This document shows, piece by piece, positions 1 through 10,210 of a stretch of DNA of 64,000 bases. The stretch lies in contig OZ024789.1 of NCBI GenBank assembly GCA_964017065.1, positions 129,001-193,000 on the forward strand. Direction: 5' to 3'. The notes beneath the pieces were generated by a model. It did not search any database. It was given only the letters and a program-made list of their open reading frames with translations, and was not told the origin of the DNA. The position numbers and the translations under genes were made by a program. Numbering within the stretch: position 1 is the first letter of the stretch; every line of letters starts with the position of its first letter. The DNA is from Haliclona indistincta. Its lineage: Eukaryota; Porifera; Demospongiae; Haplosclerida; Chalinidae.

Positions 1-53
1 CGGCATGTATTGATATCCTTTTAGCATCACCATAAAACACGTAATGCATGTAC

Positions 54-1101
54 CTCTATTTCCTGATTATCATTTTGTTCCAGTTTAACCTCCTGATCCA
101 CTACTAGATGAAGTGGTCGAACATTGCTTTCCTTCAGCTCAGACAAGCTAATCACGTGGTTTCCAATATTGGTAGTAAAATCATATTTCTTCTTCTGGCG
201 AATGTGTTCGACTCTAACACATCCATGCTTCAGGATCATCTTCAGCTTTCCAGTGTCACTTAATTAGATAAAATTACTTAATAATATTTTGACAATAACA
301 AATCAATATTAATGTACCCCACTTGCATAGTGCAAGTAGTCTATTATTGAACTTACGTTCTTTTCACACTCTCTGCTATTGTCTGGATATCTCGCTTAGC
401 ACCACTAGACAATTCAGTTAGTTTCTTTTCTCTCTGTTTAGAGTCAGTGGCAATGCGGACATCATGTGACCTAGTGCAATACCATAGAACAGTTCAAGAC
501 TAACAGATCTGTACCTTCCAATACAAACAAAATCAGCTTTGCTGCTCTCGATCTTCTCATAATACTCGCATCCCTCATCGAAGTTTAATGTGAAAGTTCC
601 GTACGGATTCTCATCCAAGAACACTTTGTATTCAGACTTTTCAAAGCCAGCCTGCACTGTAAGAAGCACACAATAATTATATACAAGTAACAAGAATTAT
701 GCTGTCAATACTAATGATGAAGTTGTATGCATCCTTTACCTGTGACATGCAGTCCAACATCTTCAGTAGGATCTCCATCCATCTTGCTCATGGTCTGAAG
801 CCTTTCAACCATAGTCTGTGTCACAGTGGTTGATCTTGTACATGGAGTCAAGTACCGCAATACTATCACACACGTTCACTCTAGTTCATACCTTGTGTAA
901 AACTCTTGACCACGATGATCGATGACTTCACTTAAATGATATAACTCTCCACCATTCCTCAAAGCAAGCCTGCCAAGACGTGCTTCACATTTTAAAGTGA
1001 ATCCTTGACCAACTGCCTTAGTCAAAGATGTCTTTAGTAGAGTAACAAGAGCCCCTCTCAACTGAGAGAAATTATCCTGATGCTTAGCTCCACAAGTTTC
1101 T
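54..1101 (-). CDS. Partial multi-exon gene, unrecognised protein
   Basis: Five consecutive minus-strand exons can be assembled: 892-1101, 740-834, 515-656, 357-470 and 54-258. Each has a GT donor and an AG acceptor, and the split codons join in frame at all four junctions, which is strong support for a real gene. The stretch encodes roughly 255 residues of a soluble-looking, mixed-charge protein with no membrane segment. One piece reads RLGRLALRNGGELYHLSEV and a later one KLKMILKHGCVRVEHI. I do not recognise the family. The gene is incomplete at both ends: the last donor (near 53) points off the window and the first exon begins at a probable acceptor near 1101. An ATG at 1136 in the same frame is an alternative start. 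A decayed transposon lies directly upstream. Confidence 0.7.
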
Positions 1102-1140
1102 CTGTTAGTACAGATGGATTCAATACATGTGAACAAGTTT

Positions 1141-1927
1141 AAAAAAAAAAATCATTTCTAATGAAATCAAAAGATGTAGGATGAAGAAATCTGCCACCGG
1201 TCCACAAACAAGGAATAAGCACGGAATGACAAGTACCGTTTACACTGTGGACCATGGCAGATTTAGCTCATAACCTATAAAATTACTGAAACTAGCTCAC
1301 CCACGCATGCATGCTGCAGGAATGCCCCGCCCACTCTTGTTTTGTATGGCTGACTGGCAAGCAGTAGAATGGTGATCCTACACGAGCTTACTCACTTGAG
1401 TTGTAATTTGAAGACCAGTATGTGCTCTCTCCATACTGCGATTATAGATGATCATCTATGCTGCGATACTCTAATTCTAGTATTCGCAATTGGTCACGTG
1501 CGTATTGCACAATCACAATAATATATAATTATTATTCTGGCGTCTAACACTTAGCTGACAACTGATCGTGGACTCATCAAATTTATAGGCAACCTGCCAG
1601 GAGAATTTTAAGACTGTTCATGAGTGTTTTGTGCTGGACACTGCTCAGCGAAGATGACGAAATTCGATTTTCACCATTTCCAGGTTCGTCGCTTTAGTAA
1701 CAATTTCGAGCAATCTTATTACTATTGTGAGGATGGGGCAATGCCAGAGGGCAGATCTAAATGTCTTTGGATGTACAAAATTCACCACCGGACTACAGGT
1801 GAAATATCAGCGGCTTTTGAACGCTAATACATGTACATAATTATTTTGTATTGTAGCCGCCATCTTGTTTTTCATTCATCCCTATATACAGTCTGTATTG
1901 TATTATGGATTACCGTGCGTCCCTAAT
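1141..1927 (-). mobile_element. Decayed non-autonomous Helitron/Helentron-like element
   Basis: This is a diverged, inverted copy of the family described at 1999-10817. Its 5' end faces right (about 1927) and retains the region around the YY1-like motif (reverse complement at 1856-1866) and the conserved 5' sequence down to about 1620. Its 3' end faces left (about 1141-1270) and resembles the fold-back end of the full elements. The terminal hairpin is degraded. Internal sequence around 1300-1570 matches the interior of the young element at 59161-60388 and not the autonomous copies, so both are members of one non-autonomous subfamily. Its 5' end faces the 5' end of the full element about 70 bp away, head to head. 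An ORF at 1624-1827 lies in transposon sequence and is not a gene. Confidence 0.8.
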
Positions 1928-1998
1928 AAACTGCTAGATGTATACTAATATATCACCTTATTCCTCTCCCTGGACGAGGTCGGTATCTTTCCTATATT

Positions 1999-2022
1999 AG
2001 GGAGACACGGTAGTGTCTCCCT
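1999..2022 (+). repeat. 5' terminal hairpin of copy A
   Basis: Perfect 10-bp inverted repeat around a 4-base loop at the extreme left end of the element. The following bases include a second palindrome, CCCTATGTAGGG. The same hairpin occurs at 52443-52466 and 59161-59184. It is likely a transposase recognition or termination structure; the function is inferred. Confidence 0.85.
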
Positions 2023-2044
2023 ATGTAGGGATGAACGAGAAAAC

Positions 2045-2055
2045 AAGATGGCGGC
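2045..2055 (+). promoter_or_regulatory. YY1-like motif in the transposon 5' region
   Basis: AAGATGGCGGC, 46 bp inside the element end and about 490 bp upstream of the main ORF. The motif matches the established YY1 core consensus found near transcription starts and in some LINE 5' UTRs. It is preserved in all four family members here: 2045-2055, 52410-52420 and 59207-59217, and, as the reverse complement, in the otherwise decayed copy at 1856-1866. It is followed by an inverted repeat AGCGTT-CA-AACGCT (2071-2084). A promoter role is inferred. Confidence 0.55.
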
Positions 2056-2545
2056 TACATACAATGTATTAGCGTTCAAACGCTGATATTTCGCCTGGTG
2101 ATGAATTTTATACGTCCATAGACACTTAGATCTGCTATCTGGCGTTGCCCCATCTTACAGTAGCAAGGAGATTGCTCGAAATTGTTACTAAAGTGACGAA
2201 CCTGGAAACGGTGAAAATCGAGTTTCGTCATCTTCGTTTTCTTCTTATTCTTTCTTCCACTCGTCTAGCGCCTTAACACGAATACTGTGCTGGGCTAAAC
2301 ACCCACGAATAATCATGAAATTCGTCTGGCATGTGCCTTTTGAACTTAGTTCTTAGCGAAATGAAAGTTTTATTCTAGCGGACTTCACGATCACGAGCTG
2401 TAGCTAGCAATGTGTATACCGCCATTTAAATGCGCACGTGATGTAACGTGAGCGCGCACATGTTGTCTTTGAGTGGCTTCTACTTGTGTTTCTGCTGCTC
2501 TACCCCTGGCTCTACCCGTTTGTAATAGTTCGAAGATTGTGACTG

Positions 2546-5500
2546 TTGATTTCTACTTTTGCCTCACCGAAGTTTGGATTTGCTTTTGGGTTCGTCGTCT
2601 CGTGTCTCGATCTGTCACTGAAGAAAGTTGTAAGTTTAATAATTACTTTGAAGAAGGTTAGTTCTTGTATAGTAATAGTAATCATGCCTAGTAAAACACG
2701 TAGAAAACACACATACGATAAGCAACGTTATGGAGAGAATAGAGATAAAATACTAGCTGGGAGAAAGGAAGCATATGATACCAATTCTGAGTCTAAGAAA
2801 GTAGCATCTAAAATTGCTTCAAAGAAGGCTTATAACAAAAACCCAGCGGCTAAGAAATTGGTGTCAAAGCAGGCTTATGAAAGAAACCCTGCATATAACA
2901 AATTGGCGTCAAAGCAGGCTTACGGCAGAAACCCTGCACATAAGAAGTTGTCGTCAAAGCAGGCTTATTTGAAAGATTCAACTGCTAAGAAGGTTGCTGC
3001 TTTGTCCAGGTACCATAGTAAATCAGATAAAATCAAAGCACAACGTAGGGCAAAGTACCAAAATAGTTCGCATCAGAAGAAAGTGTCATCGCGTGTTTGG
3101 TATCTCAAAAACACGAAGGTTAAGACACAAGCTTGTATGGCGTACTATGCTAAACACAAAGAAATCATTTCCCACACTAGGAGAAACAAATACTATTTGT
3201 CTCCTCCAAAATCTAGTGTAAAGGAAATGTACATAAATGAACTGATAAGAGAATTGCTAGCAAATCGTAAAGCAAGAACCGAGGTTATGAAAGCTTTTAA
3301 AGAGCAGCCTATAGCAAAGCGATTGGCTAGAATCTCTTATCGTGTTGCATGTAGAATAGCAGCTCGTAGGCTGGTTCATGAAGCCTTAAAGAAGCGCAAG
3401 GAATATGCTGCTGAATTGATCAAATCTGCTAAAAGTATCAATGCAAAGAGCATGAAAAGCAGAGATGACTTTGGTGAAGGCATTCATTGCAAAAGATCAT
3501 GTGATCCATACTTCTATGAAGCATCGTATGTAAAGGATGATGATGATTCAGATGTGCCTGATCGTATTGATCCTTCCAACCAGCCTCGTGATGAAATGCC
3601 GTGTACCAGTGATTGTAAGCCAATCACTGATGATGAAGTCAATGCAATTGTTAGACTAAAGAATGCCTTTACTCTTCCAATGCATGAGTTACGACAAGCA
3701 TTACAATCATGCGATGACTGCCCAAATGAACGCCAAATGATGGGTCATTCTTTGGCATGTCATCAAACTGGTAGTATGTGTAATAGTGAGCTTCGTATCT
3801 TACGAGCAGCTTCAGCACATCATAAAGTACTGAGAACGTTTATGCGTCGAGTATATCGTGCAAAGGCAAGTCACGAATCCCTTGCTGGCATTGATCGTGC
3901 CCTAGGCGAAGGTGATTTCAAGCATTTACTTTGTGCAACTAAGAAAAGCTTTGACGAGTTGCTAACAACTAATGATTTTGTTGGCGAGGAAGGCTCCTCA
4001 ATAAACAACTCGTTTTTTAGAGTGCTCAACTTAGAAACCACCTTGCAGTTACAGCATTCTCTAGTCATATCCCAACTTGAGAAAGAGTGGAATGACGATG
4101 CTGAAAACGTGTGTTGTAGCTGTCAATGCTTGTTTCAGAGAAAATCTGTCACAAAAGCCAACTTCTCAAAGCATTTTGATTCGGACATTGGGTCAGAGCT
4201 AGTAGACTATATACTGAAGCACACTCCTCCAGGCGAGGATGAAACACTCTATATGTGTAGCTACTGTAAACCCAAAATCAAAGCCGATGTATTGCCACCA
4301 CGATGTGTTTTAAATGGTTTGGAAACCATACCCATTCCATCTGAGCTTGATAAACTCGATGCCCTTAGCAAACAGTTCATTCAGCTTGCTAAATGCTTTC
4401 AGACAGTAGTTAGATTAGGCACATACACCTGCAAAGTGCCTGTGTACAACTCATTGAAAGCTTGCAAGGGTAGTGTATTTTTTCTGCCTTTACCATTCAA
4501 TAAAACGTGTGAAACGCTGTCCAATGTTGAAGGATCGGCAAAGTCTGGTGTTGCATCACCAGAATTGTACATACTAGTGAATGGTAAACCCACAAAAGCC
4601 AATGTTGTCTGGCGTTCACTGGTCAATATAGAACGTGTGAAAGCAGCTATAAGAAAGCTGAAAGAGATTCACAAACTTTATAAGTCAGTAGAAGCAGACA
4701 GTCTCGATGAAACTACACAAAAAGTAATCGAAGTGGCTAACAATGCAACCACTAAGATGCTAGATAAGGCTACTGCTGACGATATAGCTGGTTATCAGTC
4801 CTATACTATTAGGTATTTAGATAATCAGATTCCAACTGTTTCTGACATAGATCAATACAAGTTGGTTAATGTTACAGAAGCACCTATTCACAGTAGATTG
4901 AAAGACTTGGATGTTATGTGCTTTCCTGTACTCTACCCAAACGGGCAATTTGGTGAGAATCATCCTCGCAACAAAGAAATCACTTTGAGCTTTAGCGAGT
5001 TTGTCAAACAACGTTTGCATAACAAAGACTCACGATTTCGCAAAGATGCTTCATATGTATTTTATCTGCTGAATCAAAAAACCCTACGTGAAGTAGGTAA
5101 CGGCGTCTACAATGTCCTTCATTCCTCACGAGGAGTTGCTATGTCTGTTAAGCAGCTACTAGCTAAGGTTGAAGCCTCTGATGAACGGTTAGAAGCAAGC
5201 CTCTTCACAATGCTTCAGTCAGTACGCGGTAGCAAACAGTACTGGTGGCAGCGTAAGAGTGATCTCAAGTGCATGGTGCGTAACTGGGGATCACCAACAT
5301 TGTTTCTCACATTCAGTTGTGCTGAATATGAGTGGAGTGACATGGCTCGTTACCTCAGGAAGGTAAACAATGTCTCTCCAAGTTACGATATGGGAAGACT
5401 TTGCACAGAAGATCCTATATCGGTTTCTCGAAAATTTTCTGAGAAATTTCATGCCTTCTTCCGCATTGTCATTTGTAAAGGTCAGATATTGGGTGAAGTA

Positions 5501-8500
5501 GAGCACTTCTACTGGAAGAAGGAGTATCAAGCCAGAGGTGCACCTCATTACCACGTCCTGTTGTGGATAAAAGATGCACCTGTTATTGGCTGTGATGACT
5601 CTGCTGTTGTATTGAAATGGATCCAGGAAAGGGTTACTTGTCACATTCCTGACAAGAAAACCAGTCCTGAATTGCATGAGCTCGTCACAAGATATCAAAT
5701 GCATAAGTGTAGTGCATATTGCAAGCGCAGACGAAAGGTCGGCAGTACGTTCATAACTTACTGTAAGTTTGGCTTTCCTCGTCCGGCTTGTGAAACAGGT
5801 ATTGTGCACTCTGTAGAAGACTCTCTTAAAACTCGTAAGAAAATCTACGAACTTCCACGAACAGAGTCAGAGGTTAGAGTGAATGACTATAATCCTCTGA
5901 TTCTGTTATTGTGGAAAGCTAACATTGACATACAGTTTGTGTCAGAGTCTTCTCTTGCATTAGCTCATTACGTTAGTGGGTATGTCACTAAAGCAGAAAG
6001 AAGCAACATGCAAGACATTTGGAGAGAAATCCAAGACAGTAAGAGCATTTATAGCAAGCTCTACAAATTTGGAATGAAAGCTTTGAGCTCACGAGAGTGT
6101 GGTTTGTATGAGGCTGCCGACTTGTTGTTGGGTGACCACTTGACTGAAAAATCGGAAGCGATACAGTTTGTAAATGTATCTATGCCTCACAAACGAAATC
6201 GACGACTCAAAAGTCACGCAGCTTTGACGGAGCTTTCAAAATCAGATCCTGATAGTGAGGATTTATTTGAGTCGAATCTTGTAGACACATACTATCCCAA
6301 TCGTCCTAATAAGCTTGAGGACGTGTGTCTTTACGACATTGTCGCTAATTACAGTTGGTATCACACTATTGTCAAAGGCGTGAAACAAACTGAATTCAAA
6401 AGGCGCGGCAAACCTGTGTTACCCAATCACAAGTTATATGATTTGAGAAATGAAAATCAGAAAGAAGATTATTACTATTCTCTAATCATGCTTTTTGTGC
6501 CTTTCCGAAATGAGAGTGAGCTTTTACTAGAAGACGAAACTGCTGAAGAAGCATTTAATCGTCATTTTCCTGACACTGGTGAACACCGTTGCTTGACTCA
6601 CCACACTCGATTACAGCAGATGCTTGAATGTAATCGTAGTGTTAAACTAATCAATGAAGCCAGACAATCTGATTGTCCAGAGCAAAAGGTTGATAATGAG
6701 CCACAGCTAATCTGTGAAGCAGTTGCTGCAATGCAGGATGCTGTAAGCATGGTCACTAAGTGTGAAGACACACTTAGTCTTTCCGATAGGACTAACATGT
6801 TGAATGCTGATCAGAGACGAATATTTGACAAAGTCAAAGAGCATATGATACACCTGCAACAACATGAAACAAATGATTGTTCTTGTGACTTACCTCCATT
6901 GTGCATGTTTGTCACAGGTGTCGCTGGAACTGGTAAATCATTTTTGATCGAGACAATCAAAGCATTTGTAGCTCAACTGTGGCCTAGTGCTGATTGCTCA
7001 TGTGCCATAACTGCACCAACAGGTTTAGCTGCGTTTAATGTTGGTGGCATGACTATCCACCGGTTATTTCAGCTACCTGTCCAGCACGGGGGTAGGTCAG
7101 CCGTTCATTGGTCTTTACCAAAAGCTGCACACAAAGTGATGAAAACAGCTCTGCGTAATGTGAAATTATTCATCATAGATGAAATTTCCATGGTCAGTAG
7201 CCTAAATCTAGCTTACATTCATCTACGTTTGAATGAGCTATATGGAGGTGTTGACTACTTTGGAGCACGAAATATGATTGTTTTTGGTGATTTGCTTCAA
7301 CTTGAGCCTGTTGGTGGTCAACCAGTATTTTCACCTGTACCTGACACTGTAGTCAAGTACAGAATAGGCTGTGCAACCTCTCCCAATATATGGGAAGAAA
7401 CTGTTGTATACGATGAGCTAACCATCAATGAGCGTCAGAAAGGTGACAAAGACTATGCAACGCTGCTTAATGGTATTAGAATTGGTGAAGTTACAAGCTC
7501 CACCATTAGCACTCTCCAATCAAGAGTGTTTACTTGCTCATTGACTGAGAAAATTGCTGAGTTGCAAGAACAAGGAATAATGGTAGTAACGTTTTTTCCT
7601 ACACGCAAGCAATGTGACGAGCTAAACAATAAAATGCTCAAATCTCTTCCTGGTAAATCATTCGAACTAGAATGTACTGATGATGTTGACGAAACTGTCA
7701 GTAAACTTAAGTGGACAAAAACTGCGGACAAACAGCTCCATAAATTAAACCATGATTGCAACATGACTGGAGGACTGCAAAGTGTTCTAGTGTTAGCTAT
7801 TGGAGCACGTGTTATGTTACGCCGTAACGTTGACACAAAGAAAGGTCTAGTCAATGGTTCATTGGGTACAGTTACTGCAATAACTAAACAATTTGTAACT
7901 GTACAATTTGATCACTTGACCAGCCCATATCAGGTTGAAAGGGTCAAGAGCAGATTCGTTGTTATGAAAAACTACTATGTTCGTCGAGAACAATTTCCGT
8001 TGATATTGGCATATGCTGTTACTATACACAAGTCCCAGGGATTGTCCCTGGACCATGCCATTATTGATCTGTCGGATAAAGTTTTTTGTGCTGCAATGGC
8101 TTATGTTGCTTTGTCTAGAGTAAGATCACTCACGGGCTTGCATCTCCTCTCATTTGATCCAAAGTCCATTATAGTCAGTAATCGATCTTTAGAGGAGTAT
8201 AATCGTCTACGTAAAATGTATAGACCTGATCTTCCTCTGTACACCATTCCTGTTCAACAGGCTTCTAAACGTAAGCTTGTTGGAAAACCTGATACTGACC
8301 AAGTAGATACTGTGGTTGTTCCCAGTAAGAAAATAAAATGCTCACAAACCACTACCAAGCAACAAACAATACCTGTTAGCACCCTGGGCATTCATCGAAA
8401 ACGAACTAGCACTGCCCCTGTTCAAACTGCTAAACCAGCCAAAAGAGCTTGTAATAGTAGTGCTCCTAAAAAGCAACTTCATACTGCACAAAATGATGAT

Positions 8501-9103
8501 TGCTTAATTACAGGGTCATTTGATCCAGCACGTACACAAAGATGGCCGTACTACTACTATCCTGTAGACTTAGAATGGCAAAAAACTGCTTGCGCTACTC
8601 TTGGTCTAGAACACCATCATCCACCACCCAGACACAGAGGTGGTGGAGCTAATGTACCGCTTACTCCACCTGATCACAACCATACTAAAGACATAGATGG
8701 TGATGGGAACTGTATGTTCCGTTCCTTTTCATATGTGATCACTGGTTCACAAGCTCAGCACATGGCAGTACGCCAAGCTATATTAGATCATATGGTAGCA
8801 ATCTCCCATCTGTTGTATGCTCACCAGTATGATCTGTTTGCAGGTTACTCAAGTGTACAACAGTACATAGAGGACACTAAAATGAATCAGAATGAGACTT
8901 GGGGCTCTGACATTGAGATAATAACCTTATCTCATCTCATCAACACTTGCATTTTTACCTACAGTACACAAGATCAAAATTGGTACAGGTTTAGTCCACA
9001 TTCTGTTGATAGAACCTTGCCTGATGACATAACACAAAGGGCAATGTATTTGAGATATCTCCCTGGGCATTATGATGTTGTCCTTAGAACATTATCTGTT
9101 TAA
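2546..9103 (+). CDS. Rep-helicase transposase with C-terminal OTU domain (copy A)
   Basis: A single 2185-codon ORF. The protein would nick and join DNA and unwind it during rolling-circle transposition. Order: basic N-terminus (about residues 50-200) with 12-13-residue repeats of the type KKLxSKQAYxRNP; cysteine pairs (C523-C528 and C571/C574) before a DUF6570-like stretch (LPPRCVLNGLE...); Helitron-like Rep domain with HUH motif H1001-Y-H1003 and tyrosine pair Y1142/Y1146; PIF1-type helicase with Walker A GVAGTGKS (1458-1465), Walker B DE at 1545-1546, TIHKSQG (1826-1832) and VALSRV (1854-1859); and an OTU cysteine-protease-like domain with DGDGNC (2051-2056) and a candidate histidine H2175. 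All key residues are present with no stops, so it is probably active. The start is uncertain: M47 at 2684 (MPSKTRRK) begins the clearly basic region and may be the true one. Confidence 0.93.
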   Translation: MISTFASPKFGFAFGFVVSCLDLSLKKVVSLIITLKKVSSCIVIVIMPSKTRRKHTYDKQRYGENRDKILAGRKEAYDTNSESKKVASKIASKKAYNKNPAAKKLVSKQAYERNPAYNKLASKQAYGRNPAHKKLSSKQAYLKDSTAKKVAALSRYHSKSDKIKAQRRAKYQNSSHQKKVSSRVWYLKNTKVKTQACMAYYAKHKEIISHTRRNKYYLSPPKSSVKEMYINELIRELLANRKARTEVMKAFKEQPIAKRLARISYRVACRIAARRLVHEALKKRKEYAAELIKSAKSINAKSMKSRDDFGEGIHCKRSCDPYFYEASYVKDDDDSDVPDRIDPSNQPRDEMPCTSDCKPITDDEVNAIVRLKNAFTLPMHELRQALQSCDDCPNERQMMGHSLACHQTGSMCNSELRILRAASAHHKVLRTFMRRVYRAKASHESLAGIDRALGEGDFKHLLCATKKSFDELLTTNDFVGEEGSSINNSFFRVLNLETTLQLQHSLVISQLEKEWNDDAENVCCSCQCLFQRKSVTKANFSKHFDSDIGSELVDYILKHTPPGEDETLYMCSYCKPKIKADVLPPRCVLNGLETIPIPSELDKLDALSKQFIQLAKCFQTVVRLGTYTCKVPVYNSLKACKGSVFFLPLPFNKTCETLSNVEGSAKSGVASPELYILVNGKPTKANVVWRSLVNIERVKAAIRKLKEIHKLYKSVEADSLDETTQKVIEVANNATTKMLDKATADDIAGYQSYTIRYLDNQIPTVSDIDQYKLVNVTEAPIHSRLKDLDVMCFPVLYPNGQFGENHPRNKEITLSFSEFVKQRLHNKDSRFRKDASYVFYLLNQKTLREVGNGVYNVLHSSRGVAMSVKQLLAKVEASDERLEASLFTMLQSVRGSKQYWWQRKSDLKCMVRNWGSPTLFLTFSCAEYEWSDMARYLRKVNNVSPSYDMGRLCTEDPISVSRKFSEKFHAFFRIVICKGQILGEVEHFYWKKEYQARGAPHYHVLLWIKDAPVIGCDDSAVVLKWIQERVTCHIPDKKTSPELHELVTRYQMHKCSAYCKRRRKVGSTFITYCKFGFPRPACETGIVHSVEDSLKTRKKIYELPRTESEVRVNDYNPLILLLWKANIDIQFVSESSLALAHYVSGYVTKAERSNMQDIWREIQDSKSIYSKLYKFGMKALSSRECGLYEAADLLLGDHLTEKSEAIQFVNVSMPHKRNRRLKSHAALTELSKSDPDSEDLFESNLVDTYYPNRPNKLEDVCLYDIVANYSWYHTIVKGVKQTEFKRRGKPVLPNHKLYDLRNENQKEDYYYSLIMLFVPFRNESELLLEDETAEEAFNRHFPDTGEHRCLTHHTRLQQMLECNRSVKLINEARQSDCPEQKVDNEPQLICEAVAAMQDAVSMVTKCEDTLSLSDRTNMLNADQRRIFDKVKEHMIHLQQHETNDCSCDLPPLCMFVTGVAGTGKSFLIETIKAFVAQLWPSADCSCAITAPTGLAAFNVGGMTIHRLFQLPVQHGGRSAVHWSLPKAAHKVMKTALRNVKLFIIDEISMVSSLNLAYIHLRLNELYGGVDYFGARNMIVFGDLLQLEPVGGQPVFSPVPDTVVKYRIGCATSPNIWEETVVYDELTINERQKGDKDYATLLNGIRIGEVTSSTISTLQSRVFTCSLTEKIAELQEQGIMVVTFFPTRKQCDELNNKMLKSLPGKSFELECTDDVDETVSKLKWTKTADKQLHKLNHDCNMTGGLQSVLVLAIGARVMLRRNVDTKKGLVNGSLGTVTAITKQFVTVQFDHLTSPYQVERVKSRFVVMKNYYVRREQFPLILAYAVTIHKSQGLSLDHAIIDLSDKVFCAAMAYVALSRVRSLTGLHLLSFDPKSIIVSNRSLEEYNRLRKMYRPDLPLYTIPVQQASKRKLVGKPDTDQVDTVVVPSKKIKCSQTTTKQQTIPVSTLGIHRKRTSTAPVQTAKPAKRACNSSAPKKQLHTAQNDDCLITGSFDPARTQRWPYYYYPVDLEWQKTACATLGLEHHHPPPRHRGGGANVPLTPPDHNHTKDIDGDGNCMFRSFSYVITGSQAQHMAVRQAILDHMVAISHLLYAHQYDLFAGYSSVQQYIEDTKMNQNETWGSDIEIITLSHLINTCIFTYSTQDQNWYRFSPHSVDRTLPDDITQRAMYLRYLPGHYDVVLRTLSV

Positions 9104-9850
9104 TCACTGGACATGAAAGTAAGAACATTGTTTGTGTGCTTCGATTGATGCAATACAATGGCTTTAGTCATGTCTAAAATTAATAGATCACTGTGTAATC
9201 TGTCATCATAGTGTGTGCTTGCCTTAGACAAGTTATGTGCTCTAAATAGAGCGCTATTGCCCATGTGGTGTTGTGACTGCTGTAATACAATGAGCTTAGC
9301 CATTTTATGTGCTTTAATACAGAGCACTATTGCCGTGTCGTCATGGTGTCTGCTGATACTAGCGTTGAGTGAAATCACATGTCCGCAGGTGTTGTAATCT
9401 TTACTGATTTTGAGATAATAACTCTGCTCTTGCTCTGATACATCGTATTCACTTGACCTCATGTCTACCAACACATGTATGGTATTGACACAGTGTTGAG
9501 TCTACTGAGGTATTATGTAGCAATGACGCAGATGTTAGTAATCAATTCTTTATTGATCTCAATACTTCTGACATGTGGTGGTATACTTGATGTTGGTAAT
9601 GGCAACCTATGATCACCTACTAAGTGTGTTTACATAAGGCAGTCTACTATACATACATGTGGTCAATTTCAATTTTACTGTCTGCAAGTACCCCAGACCT
9701 AGTATTATGCCCATACAATTGTGAGCTTAGCACATGGTAATAGTGTTGATGACAAAAAAATTGCATAAACACAAGTACTCCTGATATGGATAAGTGAATG
9801 TCTACTGTATGGACGTACTCTGTGTTTACTTTGCATTTTCTCCCCCACAG

Positions 9851-10139
9851 AATGTATGTGCGAGGTCTACCCAAACACTCAATTTTTTTCCACTCTGTGA
9901 GACTGCACCTTGTCGTTGGTAGAGTGGCTGAGTATCCATTGTGGCTGGTTAAAATTTCTAATGCCATATTTGGGGAAACCAAGACAGTCTCTGTATATTG
10001 TCGAAGATCAACCAAAGGTAGGCTACTTTTTGTGCTTAACAATTTTTTTCACATTTTTATTTTTGTAGGTGATGATGATACCAATGACATTGTTCAACCA
10101 ATAGCTATACGAAACATGTTCAAAATAAAGTATTATTAA
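9851..10139 (+). CDS. Small spliced second ORF of the transposon (copy A)
   Basis: Two exons, 9851-10017 and 10069-10139, lie between the main ORF and the 3' fold-back. The first follows a good acceptor (tctcccccacag). The 51-bp intron 10018-10068 has a GT donor and a pyrimidine-rich acceptor ending in TTTTTGTAG, and the split glycine codon joins in frame. The product is about 79 residues if it starts at the ATG at 9852, ending at TAA 10137-10139 with an AATAAA overlapping the C-terminus. I do not recognise it. There may be an upstream exon, because a donor-like ATGAAA|GTAAGA occurs at about 9112-9123 just after the main stop. The opposite-strand ORF 9100-9474 is an alternative reading of the same 3' region. 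The identical arrangement occurs in copy B. Confidence 0.45.
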
Positions 10140-10210
10140 GAAACTTTTTATTAAAATTTTTGACGATTATTATAAATTTTTATGAATAAAATTAAGAAAA
10201 ATGGATACAA

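Noticed and set aside
5291..5809. 172-codon minus ORF inside the transposase
   Set aside because: Shadow of the main ORF, which has every Rep motif on the plus strand.
9100..9474. 124-codon minus ORF in the transposon 3' region, with internally repeated segments
   Set aside because: Antisense to the element's own transcription, no splice or start evidence; repeats in the DNA explain the repeated peptide.
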